From assembly GCF_014697075.1 (NCBI RefSeq), contig NZ_JACJRE010000040.1:1-64000 (forward strand): a DNA stretch of 64,000 nt, in the 5' to 3' direction. Under the pieces are notes generated by a model. That model was not told the DNA's origin. It ran no database searches and was given only the letters and a program-made list of their open reading frames with translations. This document shows, piece after piece, positions 1 to 9,733 of the stretch. The position numbers and the translations under genes are program-made. How positions within the stretch are numbered: the stretch's first letter is position 1; each line of letters starts with the position of its first letter. This DNA comes from Tolypothrix sp. FACHB-123 (GTDB lineage Bacteria; Cyanobacteriota; Cyanobacteriia; Cyanobacteriales; Nostocaceae).

Positions 1-3000
1 ATAGCCGACTTGACAGCAACTAACGGCACATTGGAAGACAACGGTAATGGTAATTACACCTTCACCCCAAATGCCAACTTCAATGGTAGAGTTGACCTCA
101 CCTACAATGTAGTTGATGGTAAAGGTGGTACTGTTGCGGCAAATCAATCCTTTGAGATTACTGCTGTCAACAATGCACCCACAGGTACAGCCAGTGCAAC
201 CTTAGCAGATGGCACAGAAGATACCCCTTACCCCATTGGTATTTCAGATTTACTCCCAGGATTTAGCGATGTCGATGGCGACACTCTCTCAATAGCCGAC
301 TTGACAGCAACTAACGGCACATTGGAAGACAACGGTAATGGTAATTACACCTTCACCCCAAATGCCAACTTCAATGGTAGAGTTGACCTCACTTACAACG
401 TAGTTGATGGTAAAGGTGGTACAGTAGCTGCAACTCAATTTTTCCATCTGGCTACGGTGAATGATGCACCCACAGGTACAGCCAGTGCAACCTTAGTAGA
501 TGGCATAGAAGATACCGCTTACACCATTGATGTTTCAGATTTACTCTCAGGATTTAGCGATGTCGATGGCGACACTCTCTCAGTAGCCGACTTGACAGCA
601 ACTAACGGCACATTGGAAGACAACGGTAATGGCACTTATACCTTCACCCCTGATGCCAACTTCAACGGCACAGTTAACCTCACCTACAATGTAGTTGATG
701 GTAAAGGTGGTACTGTTGCGGCAAATCAATCCTTTGAGATTACTGCTGTCAACAATGCACCCACAGGTACAGCCAGTGCAACCTTAGTAGATGGCACAGA
801 AGATACCCCTTACCTCATTGGTATTTCAGATTTACTCCCAGGATTTAGCGATGTCGATGGCGATAATCTCTCAGTCGCCGACTTGACAGCAACTAACGGC
901 ACAGTCGTCAAAGATAATGTTGGTAATGATTACACCTTCACCCCAAATGCCAACTTCAACGGTAGAGTTGACCTCAGCTACAACGTAGTCGATGGTAATG
1001 GTGGTACTATTGCGGCAACTCAATTTTTCAATCTGGCTGCTGTGAATGATGCACCCACGGGTGTTGCCAGTGCAACTTTAGTAGATGGCACAGAAGATAC
1101 CCCTTACCCCATTGATGTTTCAGATTTACTCCAAGGATTTAGCGATGTCGATGGCGACACTCTCTCAATAGCTGACTTGACAGCAACTAACGGCACATTG
1201 GAAGACAACGGTAATGGTAATTACACCTTTACCCCAAATGCCAACTTCAACGGTAGAGTTGACCTCAGCTACAACGTAGTCGATGGTAATGGTGGTACTA
1301 TTGCGGCAACTCAATTTTTCAATCTGGCTGCTGTGAATGATGCACCCACGGGTGTTGCTAGCGCAACCTTAGAAAATGGCACAGAAGATACCGATTACCC
1401 CATTGATGTTTTAGATTTACTGCTTGGATTTAGCGATGTCGATGGCGACGACACTCTCTCAGTCGCCGACTTGACAGCAACTAACGGCACATTGGAAGAC
1501 AACGGTAATGGCACTTATACCTTCACCCCTGATGCCAACTTCAACGGCACAGTTAACCTCACCTACAATGTAGTTGATGGTAATGGTGGTACTGTTGCGG
1601 CAAATCAATCCTTTGAGATTACTGCTGTTAATGATGTACCCACAGGTGTTGCCAGTGCAACTTTAGTAGATGGCATAGAAGATACCCCTTACCCCATTGA
1701 TGTTTCAGATTTACTCCAAGGATTTAGCGATGTCGATGGCGACGACACTCTCTCAGTCGCTGACTTGACAGCAACTAACGGCACATTACTCAAAGATAAT
1801 AATGGTGATTATACCTTCACCCCTGATGCCAACTTCAACGGTAGAGTTGACCTCACTTACAATGTAGTTGATGGTAAAGGTGGTACTGTTGCGGCAAATC
1901 AATCCTTTGAGATTACTGCTGTCAACAATGCACCCACAGGTACAGCCAGTGCAACTTTAGTAGATGGCATAGAAGATACCGCTTATACCATTGATGTTTC
2001 AGATTTACTCCCAGGATTTAGCGATGTCGATGGCGACACTCTCTCAGTAGCCGACTTGACAGCAACTAACGGCACATTGGAAGACAACGGTAATGGCACT
2101 TATACCTTCACCCCTGATGCCAACTTCTTGGAAGACAACGGTAATGGCACTTATACCTTCACCCCTGATGCCAACTTCAACGGTAGAGTTGACCTCACTT
2201 ACAATGTAGTTGATGGTAAAGGTGGTACAGTAGCTGCAACTCAATTTTTCCATCTGGCTACGGTGAATGATGCACCCACAGGTACAGCCAGTGCAACTTT
2301 AGTAGATGGCACAGAAGATACCCCTTACCTCATTGGTATTTCAAATTTACTCCCAGGATTTAGCGATGTCGATGGCGATAATCTCTCAGTCGCCGACTTG
2401 ACAGCAACTAACGGTACATTGGAAGACAACGGTAATGGTAATTACACCTTCACCCCAAATGCCAACTTCAACGGTAGAGTTGACCTCAGCTACAACGTAG
2501 TTGATGGTAAAGGTGGTACTGTTGCGGCAACTCAATTTTTCAATCTGGCTGCTGTTAATGATGCACCTATTGCGAGAAATGATGCCTTCACTATTACTAT
2601 TGTTCAAAATCCAGCCATTGAAATCAGTGCAGCTACATTACTCAGCAATGATAGTGATGTCGATGTTACAGATGTCTTAAGTATTATTTCTTTTAGCCAA
2701 CCTAGCCAAGGAACTTTAGTTAACAGCAATGGCGCTTACATTTACACTCCCGTTACTGGCTATTTTGGTTCTGATAGCTTCACTTACACTATCAGTGATG
2801 TATCAGGATTCACCAGTACTGCCACTGTCAACTTGACCATTAATCCTAATTTCAATGTGATTAATGGAACTTCAGGCACAGACAATTTAACTGGTACTAC
2901 GCAAAGAGATATGATCTCGGGACTTCAGGGTAATGATACAATCTCTGGGCTGGATAATAACGACCTCCTCAATGGTGGCGATGGTAATGATAGCCTAGTT

Positions 3001-4542
3001 GGCGGTTCTGGCAATGACAGTTTGTTTGGAAACGCAGGTAACGATACCCTAGTTGGTAGTTCCGGCAATGACACCTTAGTTGGTAATGACGGTAACGATA
3101 GTCTAAGTGGTGGCACAGGCAATGATATTCTTGATGGTGGATTAGGTAATGATAATTACGCCGTAGATAGTATCAATGATGTTGTAATTGAGGGTGTAGA
3201 TGCTGGTACGGATTTAGTTAGATCCTCTGTAACCTGGACTCTAAGCGCAAATTTAGAAAATTTGACTCTGAATGACAGTTCAGCGATTAATGGTACAGGT
3301 AACAATCTCAATAACTTGATTACGGGGAATAGTGCGGCTAACTCTTTAAGTGGTGCAGATGGGAATGACACCCTAGTTGGTAGCGGAGGTAATGACAACT
3401 TAGTTGGTGGTGACGGTAACGATAGCCTAGATGGTGGCACAGGCAATGATATTCTTGATGGTGGATTAGGTAATGATAATTACACCGTAGATAGTATCAA
3501 TGATGTTGTAATTGAGGCTGTAGATGCTGGTACGGATTTAGTTAGTTCTTCCATAACCTGGACTTTGGGCAATAACCTGGAAAATCTTACTCTCACTGTT
3601 AGTTCAGCGATTAATGGTACAGGTAACAATCTCAATAACTTTATTAGGGGCGGTACTGGGGCTAACGTCCTGAGTGGAGGAGATGGTGATGATACCATAG
3701 ATGGTAACTCAGGTAATGATAATTTATCTGGCGGTGTAGGTAATGATAGTCTGCTCGGTAACTCTGGGAATGATATCTTATCAGGTGATAACGGTGACGA
3801 TCGCCTAGATGGTGGTTCCGGTAATGACACCTTATTTGGCGGTGATGGTAACGATTTCCTTGATGGTGGTTCTAATCAGGATAATCTCATCGGTGGTTTA
3901 GGTAATGACACTTATGTAGTCAACAGTAGTAGTGATGTAATTACTGAAGAATTGAATGCGGGTACAGACTTAGTTATGTCTTCTGTCAGCTGGACGCTGG
4001 GTGCTAACCTGGAAAACTTAACTCTAACTGGAACAGCTAACAACAGTGGTACAGGTAATACCCTCAACAACATCCTCTCTGGTAACTCTGGTGCTAACTC
4101 TTTGAGAGGACTAGATGGTAACGATAGTATCTTTGGTGACAATGGCAATGACACTTTGCTCGGTAGCACTGGTAATGACACCCTAGTTGGTGGACTCGGT
4201 CAAGATCAGCTAAATGGTGGTAGTGGTAATGATAGCTTTTATCTAATTGATACCCGCACTGGTGGAGTCGATACTATTATTGACTTTAGTGTTTCATCCG
4301 ATAAGATATTTATTTCCGGTACAGAATTCGGACTGAGTCAACCGCAGAACACTATCCTTGATTCTAGCCTGTTCCAACTCGGTACAAGTGCTACAGCGGC
4401 AAATGTTCGCTTTATTTACGATATAAATACAGGTAACCTATTTTTTGATGCTGATGGCGTTGGGGGTGCAACACAAGTTCAAATTGCACAATTATCAAAT
4501 CGAATATCACTGAGCAATACAAATATTAATGTCATTGCCTAA
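1..4542 (+). CDS. Giant cadherin-like/RTX repeat protein (5' end outside window)
   Basis: The frame is open from base 1, so the start lies upstream; 1513 residues are visible. Nine near-identical units of 97-98 residues (291 or 294 bp) begin near 10, 301, 592, 883, 1177, 1471, 1765, 2056 and 2398. They carry the motifs FSDVDGD, DLTATNGT, YTFTPxANFNG and YNVVDG, typical of VCBS/cadherin-like (tandem-95) adhesin repeats. One diverged cadherin-like domain follows (about 2570-2850). Then come many RTX nonapeptides (GGxGNDxLxG, about 2860-4250), interrupted by three modules with the motif GTDLVxSSxTWTL. The C-terminus (GGVDTIIDFS, DKIFISG) resembles RTX/serralysin C-termini used by type I secretion. 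Role inferred: secreted, calcium-stabilised surface or matrix protein. No secretion genes are seen nearby. The domain class is secure; the function is open. Confidence 0.88.
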   Translation: MADLTATNGTLEDNGNGNYTFTPNANFNGRVDLTYNVVDGKGGTVAANQSFEITAVNNAPTGTASATLADGTEDTPYPIGISDLLPGFSDVDGDTLSIADLTATNGTLEDNGNGNYTFTPNANFNGRVDLTYNVVDGKGGTVAATQFFHLATVNDAPTGTASATLVDGIEDTAYTIDVSDLLSGFSDVDGDTLSVADLTATNGTLEDNGNGTYTFTPDANFNGTVNLTYNVVDGKGGTVAANQSFEITAVNNAPTGTASATLVDGTEDTPYLIGISDLLPGFSDVDGDNLSVADLTATNGTVVKDNVGNDYTFTPNANFNGRVDLSYNVVDGNGGTIAATQFFNLAAVNDAPTGVASATLVDGTEDTPYPIDVSDLLQGFSDVDGDTLSIADLTATNGTLEDNGNGNYTFTPNANFNGRVDLSYNVVDGNGGTIAATQFFNLAAVNDAPTGVASATLENGTEDTDYPIDVLDLLLGFSDVDGDDTLSVADLTATNGTLEDNGNGTYTFTPDANFNGTVNLTYNVVDGNGGTVAANQSFEITAVNDVPTGVASATLVDGIEDTPYPIDVSDLLQGFSDVDGDDTLSVADLTATNGTLLKDNNGDYTFTPDANFNGRVDLTYNVVDGKGGTVAANQSFEITAVNNAPTGTASATLVDGIEDTAYTIDVSDLLPGFSDVDGDTLSVADLTATNGTLEDNGNGTYTFTPDANFLEDNGNGTYTFTPDANFNGRVDLTYNVVDGKGGTVAATQFFHLATVNDAPTGTASATLVDGTEDTPYLIGISNLLPGFSDVDGDNLSVADLTATNGTLEDNGNGNYTFTPNANFNGRVDLSYNVVDGKGGTVAATQFFNLAAVNDAPIARNDAFTITIVQNPAIEISAATLLSNDSDVDVTDVLSIISFSQPSQGTLVNSNGAYIYTPVTGYFGSDSFTYTISDVSGFTSTATVNLTINPNFNVINGTSGTDNLTGTTQRDMISGLQGNDTISGLDNNDLLNGGDGNDSLVGGSGNDSLFGNAGNDTLVGSSGNDTLVGNDGNDSLSGGTGNDILDGGLGNDNYAVDSINDVVIEGVDAGTDLVRSSVTWTLSANLENLTLNDSSAINGTGNNLNNLITGNSAANSLSGADGNDTLVGSGGNDNLVGGDGNDSLDGGTGNDILDGGLGNDNYTVDSINDVVIEAVDAGTDLVSSSITWTLGNNLENLTLTVSSAINGTGNNLNNFIRGGTGANVLSGGDGDDTIDGNSGNDNLSGGVGNDSLLGNSGNDILSGDNGDDRLDGGSGNDTLFGGDGNDFLDGGSNQDNLIGGLGNDTYVVNSSSDVITEELNAGTDLVMSSVSWTLGANLENLTLTGTANNSGTGNTLNNILSGNSGANSLRGLDGNDSIFGDNGNDTLLGSTGNDTLVGGLGQDQLNGGSGNDSFYLIDTRTGGVDTIIDFSVSSDKIFISGTEFGLSQPQNTILDSSLFQLGTSATAANVRFIYDINTGNLFFDADGVGGATQVQIAQLSNRISLSNTNINVIA
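10..2570 (+). repeat. Nine tandem 291/294-bp coding repeats
   Basis: Starts of the DLTATNGT motif are spaced 291, 291, 291, 294, 294, 294, 291 and 342 bp. The 342-bp interval contains an extra 51 bp. Units are almost identical at DNA level, including synonymous positions, and come in two flavours: FEITAVNNAP versus FFxLAxVNDAP after the YNVVDG segment. This suggests concerted evolution or recent amplification. Confidence 0.95.
2077..2178 (+). repeat. Exact 51-bp in-frame tandem duplication
   Basis: Bases 2077-2127 and 2128-2178 are identical 51-mers encoding 17 residues (LEDNGNGTYTF...DANF) twice in a row inside one cadherin-like unit. The frame is kept, but the unit becomes 114 residues. 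With zero differences between copies, it looks very recent. Confidence 0.95.
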
Positions 4543-4663
4543 AATCAATTTGCAATTGAGAAACTAAGATGTAGCTATAATTTTCTGACATAGAGCTTTT
4601 GCGTTGTTTTAGGTAATTTGGATTGCTTTAACTAGCAAAGATATTTGAACCAAGAAAATTAAT

Positions 4664-4690
4664 GGGTGGGTAATGCCCACCCTACTTTTT
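4664..4690 (+). terminator. Rho-independent terminator between convergent genes
   Basis: GGGTGGG-TAATG-CCCACCC stem of 7 bp followed by TACTTTTTT on the plus strand. It lies 120 bp after the RTX gene and just beyond the hpnH stop, so it could serve both. Confidence 0.75.
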
Positions 4691-4711
4691 TAATTTGGTG
4701 TTGCAGATCTA

Positions 4712-5728
4712 TTATTTACCAAACACGGTACCCAAGGAACGGGCAATATTTTGCGGTTGCATTGCATCCATTGCGGCTGTTGGTTCATAGCCGCAGTGAA
4801 CCATGCAATCGGCACATTTGGGATTACCGCTAGCGCGGCCGTATTGACTCCAGTCGGTGTCTTCTAGTAATTCTTTAAAGGTGGCGTAATAGCCTTCATT
4901 TAAAAGATAGCAAGGTCTTTGCCAACCGAGAACGCTATAGCTAGGGCTACCCCAAGGTGTACATTCATAGTCTTTTTCGCCGGTGAGGAAGTCTAGGAAT
5001 AAGGGGTTGTGATTGAAATTCCAGTTTTTCTTACCAGATTGATGGGGTGCAAGAATTTCTCTAAATAAGGCGTGGGCTTGTTCACGTTTGAGAAAATGCT
5101 CTTGATCTGGTGCCCATTCGTAGCTGTAACCTGGGGAAATCATCATTCCATCAGTATTTAAGGTTTCCAGGAAGTCGAAGAACGCCTGCATTTCTTTGGG
5201 ATCAGTATCCTTAAAGATGGTGGTGTTAGTTGTGACTCGGAAACCTTGGGCTTTAGCGGCGCGAATGGCTTTGACAGCAATATCAAAAACGCCTTGACGG
5301 TCAACACATTGATCGTGTAACTCACGCATTCCATCTAAATGGACGCTGAAAGTTAAGTAAGGGGAAGGTTGGAATTTATGCAGACTTTTCTCTAGTAATA
5401 AACCATTGGTACACAAGTAAATATATTTCTTGCGTTGGACTAATCCGCGAACAATCTCATCAATTTGCGGATGTAGTAAGGGTTCGCCTCCCGGAATGGA
5501 AACTACTGGTGCGCCGCATTCTTCCACAGCAGCAAAGCACTGTTCTGGGGTGAGGTTTTGCTTGAGGATTTCCGGCGGATGTTGGATTTTACCGCAACCA
5601 TTACAGGCAAGGTTACAGCGAAATAGCGGTTCTAACATTAATACTAAGGGAAAGCGTTTGCGTCCTTTTAAACGCTGAGTTACCAAATATTTCCCGATAT
5701 CTATAGCTTGTTGTAAATTAATTGCCAT
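4712..5728 (-). CDS. hpnH: Adenosyl-hopane synthase HpnH (radical SAM)
   Basis: 338 residues. The radical SAM cluster motif CxxxCxxC is visible near residue 38 as CNLACNGC, followed by PGGEPLLHP (the SAM-binding GGEP motif) near residue 78. Further cysteines near the C-terminus ([25 protein letters not shown]) fit a twitch/SPASM-like tail. Length and sequence match hopanoid-associated HpnH, which joins the 5'-deoxyadenosyl group of SAM to diploptene to make adenosylhopane (family knowledge). It is the last gene of a minus-strand run RND permease-hpnA-hpnH, 118 bp after hpnA, with heptamer repeats in the gap. GAGGAG lies about 12 nt upstream of the ATG. Identification is firm. Confidence 0.93.
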   Translation of the reverse strand: MAINLQQAIDIGKYLVTQRLKGRKRFPLVLMLEPLFRCNLACNGCGKIQHPPEILKQNLTPEQCFAAVEECGAPVVSIPGGEPLLHPQIDEIVRGLVQRKKYIYLCTNGLLLEKSLHKFQPSPYLTFSVHLDGMRELHDQCVDRQGVFDIAVKAIRAAKAQGFRVTTNTTIFKDTDPKEMQAFFDFLETLNTDGMMISPGYSYEWAPDQEHFLKREQAHALFREILAPHQSGKKNWNFNHNPLFLDFLTGEKDYECTPWGSPSYSVLGWQRPCYLLNEGYYATFKELLEDTDWSQYGRASGNPKCADCMVHCGYEPTAAMDAMQPQNIARSLGTVFGK

Positions 5729-5789
5729 TGACTTTGTTCACTCCTCGATTAAGTAGAAAAACACCACGAAAAGCTCACTCCCTTTTAGG

Positions 5790-5826
5790 GGGCATTGGGC
5801 ATTGGGCATTGGGCATTGGGCATTGG
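5790..5826. repeat. Heptamer tandem repeat (GGGCATT)5
   Basis: Five perfect 7-bp copies between hpnA and hpnH. This is the typical short tandemly repeated repetitive (STRR) sequence of heterocystous cyanobacteria. Confidence 0.9.
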
Positions 5827-5846
5827 TATTATCGGTTAGGTTTGCC

Positions 5847-6830
5847 TTAATTGACGTATCCTTTACTCGTAAACCAATTAACAGCATCTTGTAGTGCTGT
5901 TTTTAGGGAAGACTGAGGTAAGCCCAATTCTGTGACAGCTTTTGCTGGATTGTAATACATTGGTTGTTGCGCCATGCGTACACCGTCTAAAGGGACTGAG
6001 GGTGGTTTACCCAAGGGTGCGAGAATTTTTTCATCAATCCAAGCAACGCTCAGGGGTAGCCAACTAGGTACGGCGGTTTGTGGTGCTGTTAAACCTGTAA
6101 TTTCGGCGAGTTGTTCTAGCAGTTGCTTGAGGCTGAGATTTTGATGTCCTAAAATATAGCGATCGCCTTTTTTACCTCGCTGTAAAGCTAGTAAATGTCC
6201 CCAGGCTACATCTCGTACATCAATGAAATTCAGCCCTGTATCTACATAAAATGGCATTTGTCGCCGCAAAAATCGCAGAATAATATCACCTGTTGGCGTC
6301 GGCTTGATATCCAATGGCCCAATTGGGCTGCTAGGATTGACTACAACGATTTCCTGACCTGCAATAGCTGCTTGCATGGCTACTTGTTCTGCCAGAAATT
6401 TGGACTTTTTGTAGTCACCAACCAATTTTTCTAAGGGACTCTGATGAGCTTCATCTACGACTTTACCAGATTCCCCGACCCCAATGGCAGCAACGGAGCT
6501 TGTATATACTGTGCGTTCAATCCCCGCTTGTTGGGCGGCGGCGAGTATGTTGCGCGTACCTTGGACGTTATGCTTGTAAAGTAGCTCTTTATCTGTTTGC
6601 CACAGAGAATAATAAGCAGCGACATGAAATAAATATTGACAACCTTGCATTTTTTCAGCGAGATTGGCATCATTTAAATCGCCCTTGACAAGTTCCACAT
6701 TTAACCCTTGCAAGTTTTCTAGGTTGCTGCTAGGACGTACCAGTGCTTTGACTGTATATCCTTCTTGCACCAACAGGCGAACTACATGGGCACCAATAAA
6801 ACCAGTTCCGCCGGTGACAAAGGCTTGCAT
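5847..6830 (-). CDS. hpnA: Hopanoid-associated NAD-dependent epimerase HpnA
   Basis: 327 residues of the extended short-chain dehydrogenase/NDP-sugar epimerase type. A Rossmann GGTGFIG motif lies at residues 7-13 and the catalytic YKKSK near residue 139. The HpnA family is linked to hopanoid side-chain processing, but its exact reaction is unsettled; here the role is inferred from similarity and from hpnH downstream. I chose the ATG at 6830. An in-frame TTG at 6833 is one codon upstream and has GAGG at 8-nt spacing, so it may be used instead. The stop of the RND gene is 8 nt upstream, so the two are probably co-transcribed and translationally coupled. Confidence 0.88.
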   Translation of the reverse strand: MQAFVTGGTGFIGAHVVRLLVQEGYTVKALVRPSSNLENLQGLNVELVKGDLNDANLAEKMQGCQYLFHVAAYYSLWQTDKELLYKHNVQGTRNILAAAQQAGIERTVYTSSVAAIGVGESGKVVDEAHQSPLEKLVGDYKKSKFLAEQVAMQAAIAGQEIVVVNPSSPIGPLDIKPTPTGDIILRFLRRQMPFYVDTGLNFIDVRDVAWGHLLALQRGKKGDRYILGHQNLSLKQLLEQLAEITGLTAPQTAVPSWLPLSVAWIDEKILAPLGKPPSVPLDGVRMAQQPMYYNPAKAVTELGLPQSSLKTALQDAVNWFTSKGYVN

Positions 6831-6838
6831 CAAGGAAT

Positions 6839-9517
6839 CTACCTCTTTTTAAATCGGGGAAACCAATCATCTAGAATGGCGTAAACTACAGGCACGACAA
6901 TTAAACTGAGAACTGTAGAACTGACTAACCCGCCAGCAATAGCTACCGCCATAGGCGATCGCAATTCTGAACCTGCACCAAATCCTAAGGCGATGGGAAG
7001 CATCCCTAAGATAGTTGAAGCAGTGGTCATCATAATTGGTCTCAGGCGCACTACTCCAGTTTTTAAAATCGCTTCGGTACGCTCTAAGCCAGATTGACGT
7101 AGCTGATTGATGTAATCTACAAGCAAAATCGCATTTTTATTTGCCAAACCCAGCAAGAAGACAAAGCCAATCAGCGAGATCATGCCAAAGTCACTTTTAG
7201 TCATGAGTAATGCTAGTAATGCTCCTACTAGTGCTAATGGCAAAGAAACACCAATCACTACCGGGTCTACCCAGCTTCTAAACAGCAAAATCAGTACTCC
7301 AACAATACACAGTGCTGATAAAACTAGAGTAGTGGCAAAACTACCCACCACTTCACCCAAGCGGGCAGAATCTCCTCCCAAATCTAAAGAGACGCTAGGG
7401 GGTAGCACCGCTTTAGCTGCTGCTACTACTTGATCGGTAGCGTCACCTAAGGACAAATCTTTGCCGAGGTTGGCGCTGATATAAGCTACTCGTTGATTAT
7501 TCAGTCGCTCGATTTGAAAAATTTGCTCATTTTGATTGTTTTCACCTGTCACAGTTACATCAGCAAATCCCGGTAATTTGACTACTCGGTCTTTAATTGC
7601 TTTGGCTGTCTGGCTGAGTTCTTTGAGGTCATTACCTCTTAGTGCCAACTGTAAGGGTTTTTGACCACCAGTATCAACAAATTGAATATCTTCCACACTG
7701 GTATTGACATTGGGAAGACTGGGTAAAGAAGTACGAAATTGCTCTTGTAATTCCGCAGTTGTAATTTTGCGGTCTTCTTTGAGTTTGACATAAATTGTGC
7801 CTTTGTTTGGCTCGCCTTCACGAGAACCCACAGTAGTAAATACTGTTTGCACATCTGGTGATTTTCTCACCACCTCTTCTATTTTCTTCGCCACTTGCAG
7901 CGAATCTTCTAAAGGGTTAGGAATAGATGAAGAATTTCCTCCCCCTTGTCCCCCTAAAACTAACTGCGCTGCTGCATCTGCGGCTGAACGAAAAGCATCA
8001 GGTACAGTGAAAGGAGTGGTGTAAGTAATATTAAATTCGCCGCGATCGAGTTTGGGAATAAAACCTTTGGGAATGAGGGGAATCAGTGCCGTACCGCCAA
8101 TTAAGCTGAGTAAAGCTAATCCAATAACTATCTTCCTGTGAGTTAAAGACCACCGCAGCAAGTCTCTGTAAAATTGGGTAAAATTCACCCAAATTTTTGC
8201 TTCTTGGTGTGGGGAATGGGAAGGTTTAGGTTTTAGCCAGTAGATAGCCAAAACTGGTGACAAAGTCCGAGCAACTAATGTAGAAGCAATAAAAGCACCG
8301 GAAACCGTGATTCCAAATGGCTTAAAAAATTGTCCAACTACCCCACCCATCAAACCTATTGGTAAAAAAACTGCTACTGCTGTAGCAGTGGTGGCGACAA
8401 CTGTTAATCCAATTTCATTTGTAGCTGAATAGGCGGCTTGGCGAGGACTTTCCCCATCATCAATGTGGCGCATGATGTTTTCTACATCAATGATCGCATC
8501 ATCGATGACGCTGCCGATGACTAAAGCCAAGGCTAACAGTGTAATCGTTTCTAGGTTAAAACCAAAAAACGCCATGATGATAAATGTCGCCAACAAAGAG
8601 GTGGGAATCGCCAAAGCAGAGATGAGAGTTGCTCGCCAATTCCACAAAAAAGGAAAAATGACGATGATTGACAACACCACAGCTTCAATCAGCGCATTGA
8701 TTGTTGACTGGGTGGCGTTGTGGATATACTCGGCTTGAGTGGCGGCTAAGGTGAGTTTGACATCCTTGAGGGAAGATTGCAGCTTTTGAACTTCATCTTC
8801 CACCCGGCTGACAACTTCTAAAGTATTCGCCGTCCCCTTTTTAATTACCTGAAAGGCTAAAGCATCTTTACCATTAAAGCGGATTAAAGTTGCTCCGCCT
8901 ACTGGTAAAGCTGCTGTATCAGCTGCTAACTGGGTTGGAGAATTACTCGGTTCGCCTAACAATACAACTTTTAGCACTCCTGGCAATTTAGCGATCGCTG
9001 GCACAATTTTATCCTTTGCCAACTTCGTTAAATCCGTGAGATTCCCATTTGGACTCTCAATTGCATAACTAATTGCTGCTGACTCATTTAAATTGAGGGG
9101 AATAATCTTATATTTTGCCCCCTCAGTTAGAGTCAAATTCTTGATTGTATTCTCGACTTGGCGCGTCGATGTTTCTAAGTTTGTACCGACGACAAAAGAT
9201 AAACTAACAGCCGTTTGTCCTGGATAAGTAGATGAGCGAATATCCTCAACTCCTTCCAAGGATTTTAACTGCTGTTCCAGTGGTTGGGTAAGTTTTGTCT
9301 CTGTATCCAGGGCTGTGGAGATGGGAGCAGTCGCATTGACTACCACCACCGGAAAGGTAATATCTGGAAACAAAGCATACTTGAGGGAACTGAAAGCCAA
9401 AAGTCCAGCTACCGTCACAGCAATCCAAAAACTTACCGTCAGCCACGAAAATTCAATCGCCAACTTAGAAATATTGAAGCGTTCTCGTGCAGATTTTGAG
9501 CTATTAGGCTTGACCAT
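6839..9517 (-). CDS. RND efflux permease, AcrB-like, shortened
   Basis: 892 residues, versus about 1030-1050 for AcrB. TM1 is near residues 28-46. Helices 2-6 follow about residue 268 and include VIDDAIIDVEN, the paired Asp proton-relay site. The last group starts near 725 and includes GLANKNAILLVDY with the conserved Lys. The first periplasmic half (about residues 47-265) is some 80 residues shorter than in AcrB, suggesting a reduced porter or docking domain (inference). No adaptor (HlyD-type) gene is adjacent. It is the first gene of the run leading into hpnA and hpnH, so hopanoid or lipid transport is plausible. It is not the MMPL-type HpnN of other bacteria. Confidence 0.85.
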   Translation of the reverse strand: MVKPNSSKSARERFNISKLAIEFSWLTVSFWIAVTVAGLLAFSSLKYALFPDITFPVVVVNATAPISTALDTETKLTQPLEQQLKSLEGVEDIRSSTYPGQTAVSLSFVVGTNLETSTRQVENTIKNLTLTEGAKYKIIPLNLNESAAISYAIESPNGNLTDLTKLAKDKIVPAIAKLPGVLKVVLLGEPSNSPTQLAADTAALPVGGATLIRFNGKDALAFQVIKKGTANTLEVVSRVEDEVQKLQSSLKDVKLTLAATQAEYIHNATQSTINALIEAVVLSIIVIFPFLWNWRATLISALAIPTSLLATFIIMAFFGFNLETITLLALALVIGSVIDDAIIDVENIMRHIDDGESPRQAAYSATNEIGLTVVATTATAVAVFLPIGLMGGVVGQFFKPFGITVSGAFIASTLVARTLSPVLAIYWLKPKPSHSPHQEAKIWVNFTQFYRDLLRWSLTHRKIVIGLALLSLIGGTALIPLIPKGFIPKLDRGEFNITYTTPFTVPDAFRSAADAAAQLVLGGQGGGNSSSIPNPLEDSLQVAKKIEEVVRKSPDVQTVFTTVGSREGEPNKGTIYVKLKEDRKITTAELQEQFRTSLPSLPNVNTSVEDIQFVDTGGQKPLQLALRGNDLKELSQTAKAIKDRVVKLPGFADVTVTGENNQNEQIFQIERLNNQRVAYISANLGKDLSLGDATDQVVAAAKAVLPPSVSLDLGGDSARLGEVVGSFATTLVLSALCIVGVLILLFRSWVDPVVIGVSLPLALVGALLALLMTKSDFGMISLIGFVFLLGLANKNAILLVDYINQLRQSGLERTEAILKTGVVRLRPIMMTTASTILGMLPIALGFGAGSELRSPMAVAIAGGLVSSTVLSLIVVPVVYAILDDWFPRFKKR

Positions 9518-9664
9518 CTTGGAAAATCATCGTGCGGGTGACACAATTATTGTCATGCTACAGTAATCACTTGCAGTTTGCGAGTTCGGGTACTCCCCAA
9601 TCAGCATTATTGCTGAATTTTCTCACTTTGGTTCTGTTGACGGTTGACAAATGACAAATGACAA

Positions 9665-9731
9665 CTGTACGGGCGAGTTCACAAATATCTACGCTAAACA
9701 ATGATGATCTCAATAAACCCGCCCCTACTGC
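9665..9731 (-). repeat. Inverted-repeat element, copy 1
   Basis: Begins CTGTACGGGCGAGTTCAC and ends AAACCCGCCCCTACTG. It is the reverse complement, with some divergence, of the copies at 13482-13612. It covers 9701-9733, the apparent upstream extension of the following gene. Confidence 0.85.
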
Positions 9732-9733
9732 AA

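Noticed and set aside
2044-4181. Several antisense frames (for example 2044-2253, 2386-2607, 3156-3446, 3480-3830)
   Set aside because: They are frames opposite to the repeated coding units of the giant adhesin and simply reflect its codon pattern; no starts or motifs.
6839-9517. HpnN-type hopanoid transporter
   Set aside because: The DD motif, the Lys in GLANKNA and the overall layout fit the AcrB/HAE family, not MMPL-type HpnN.
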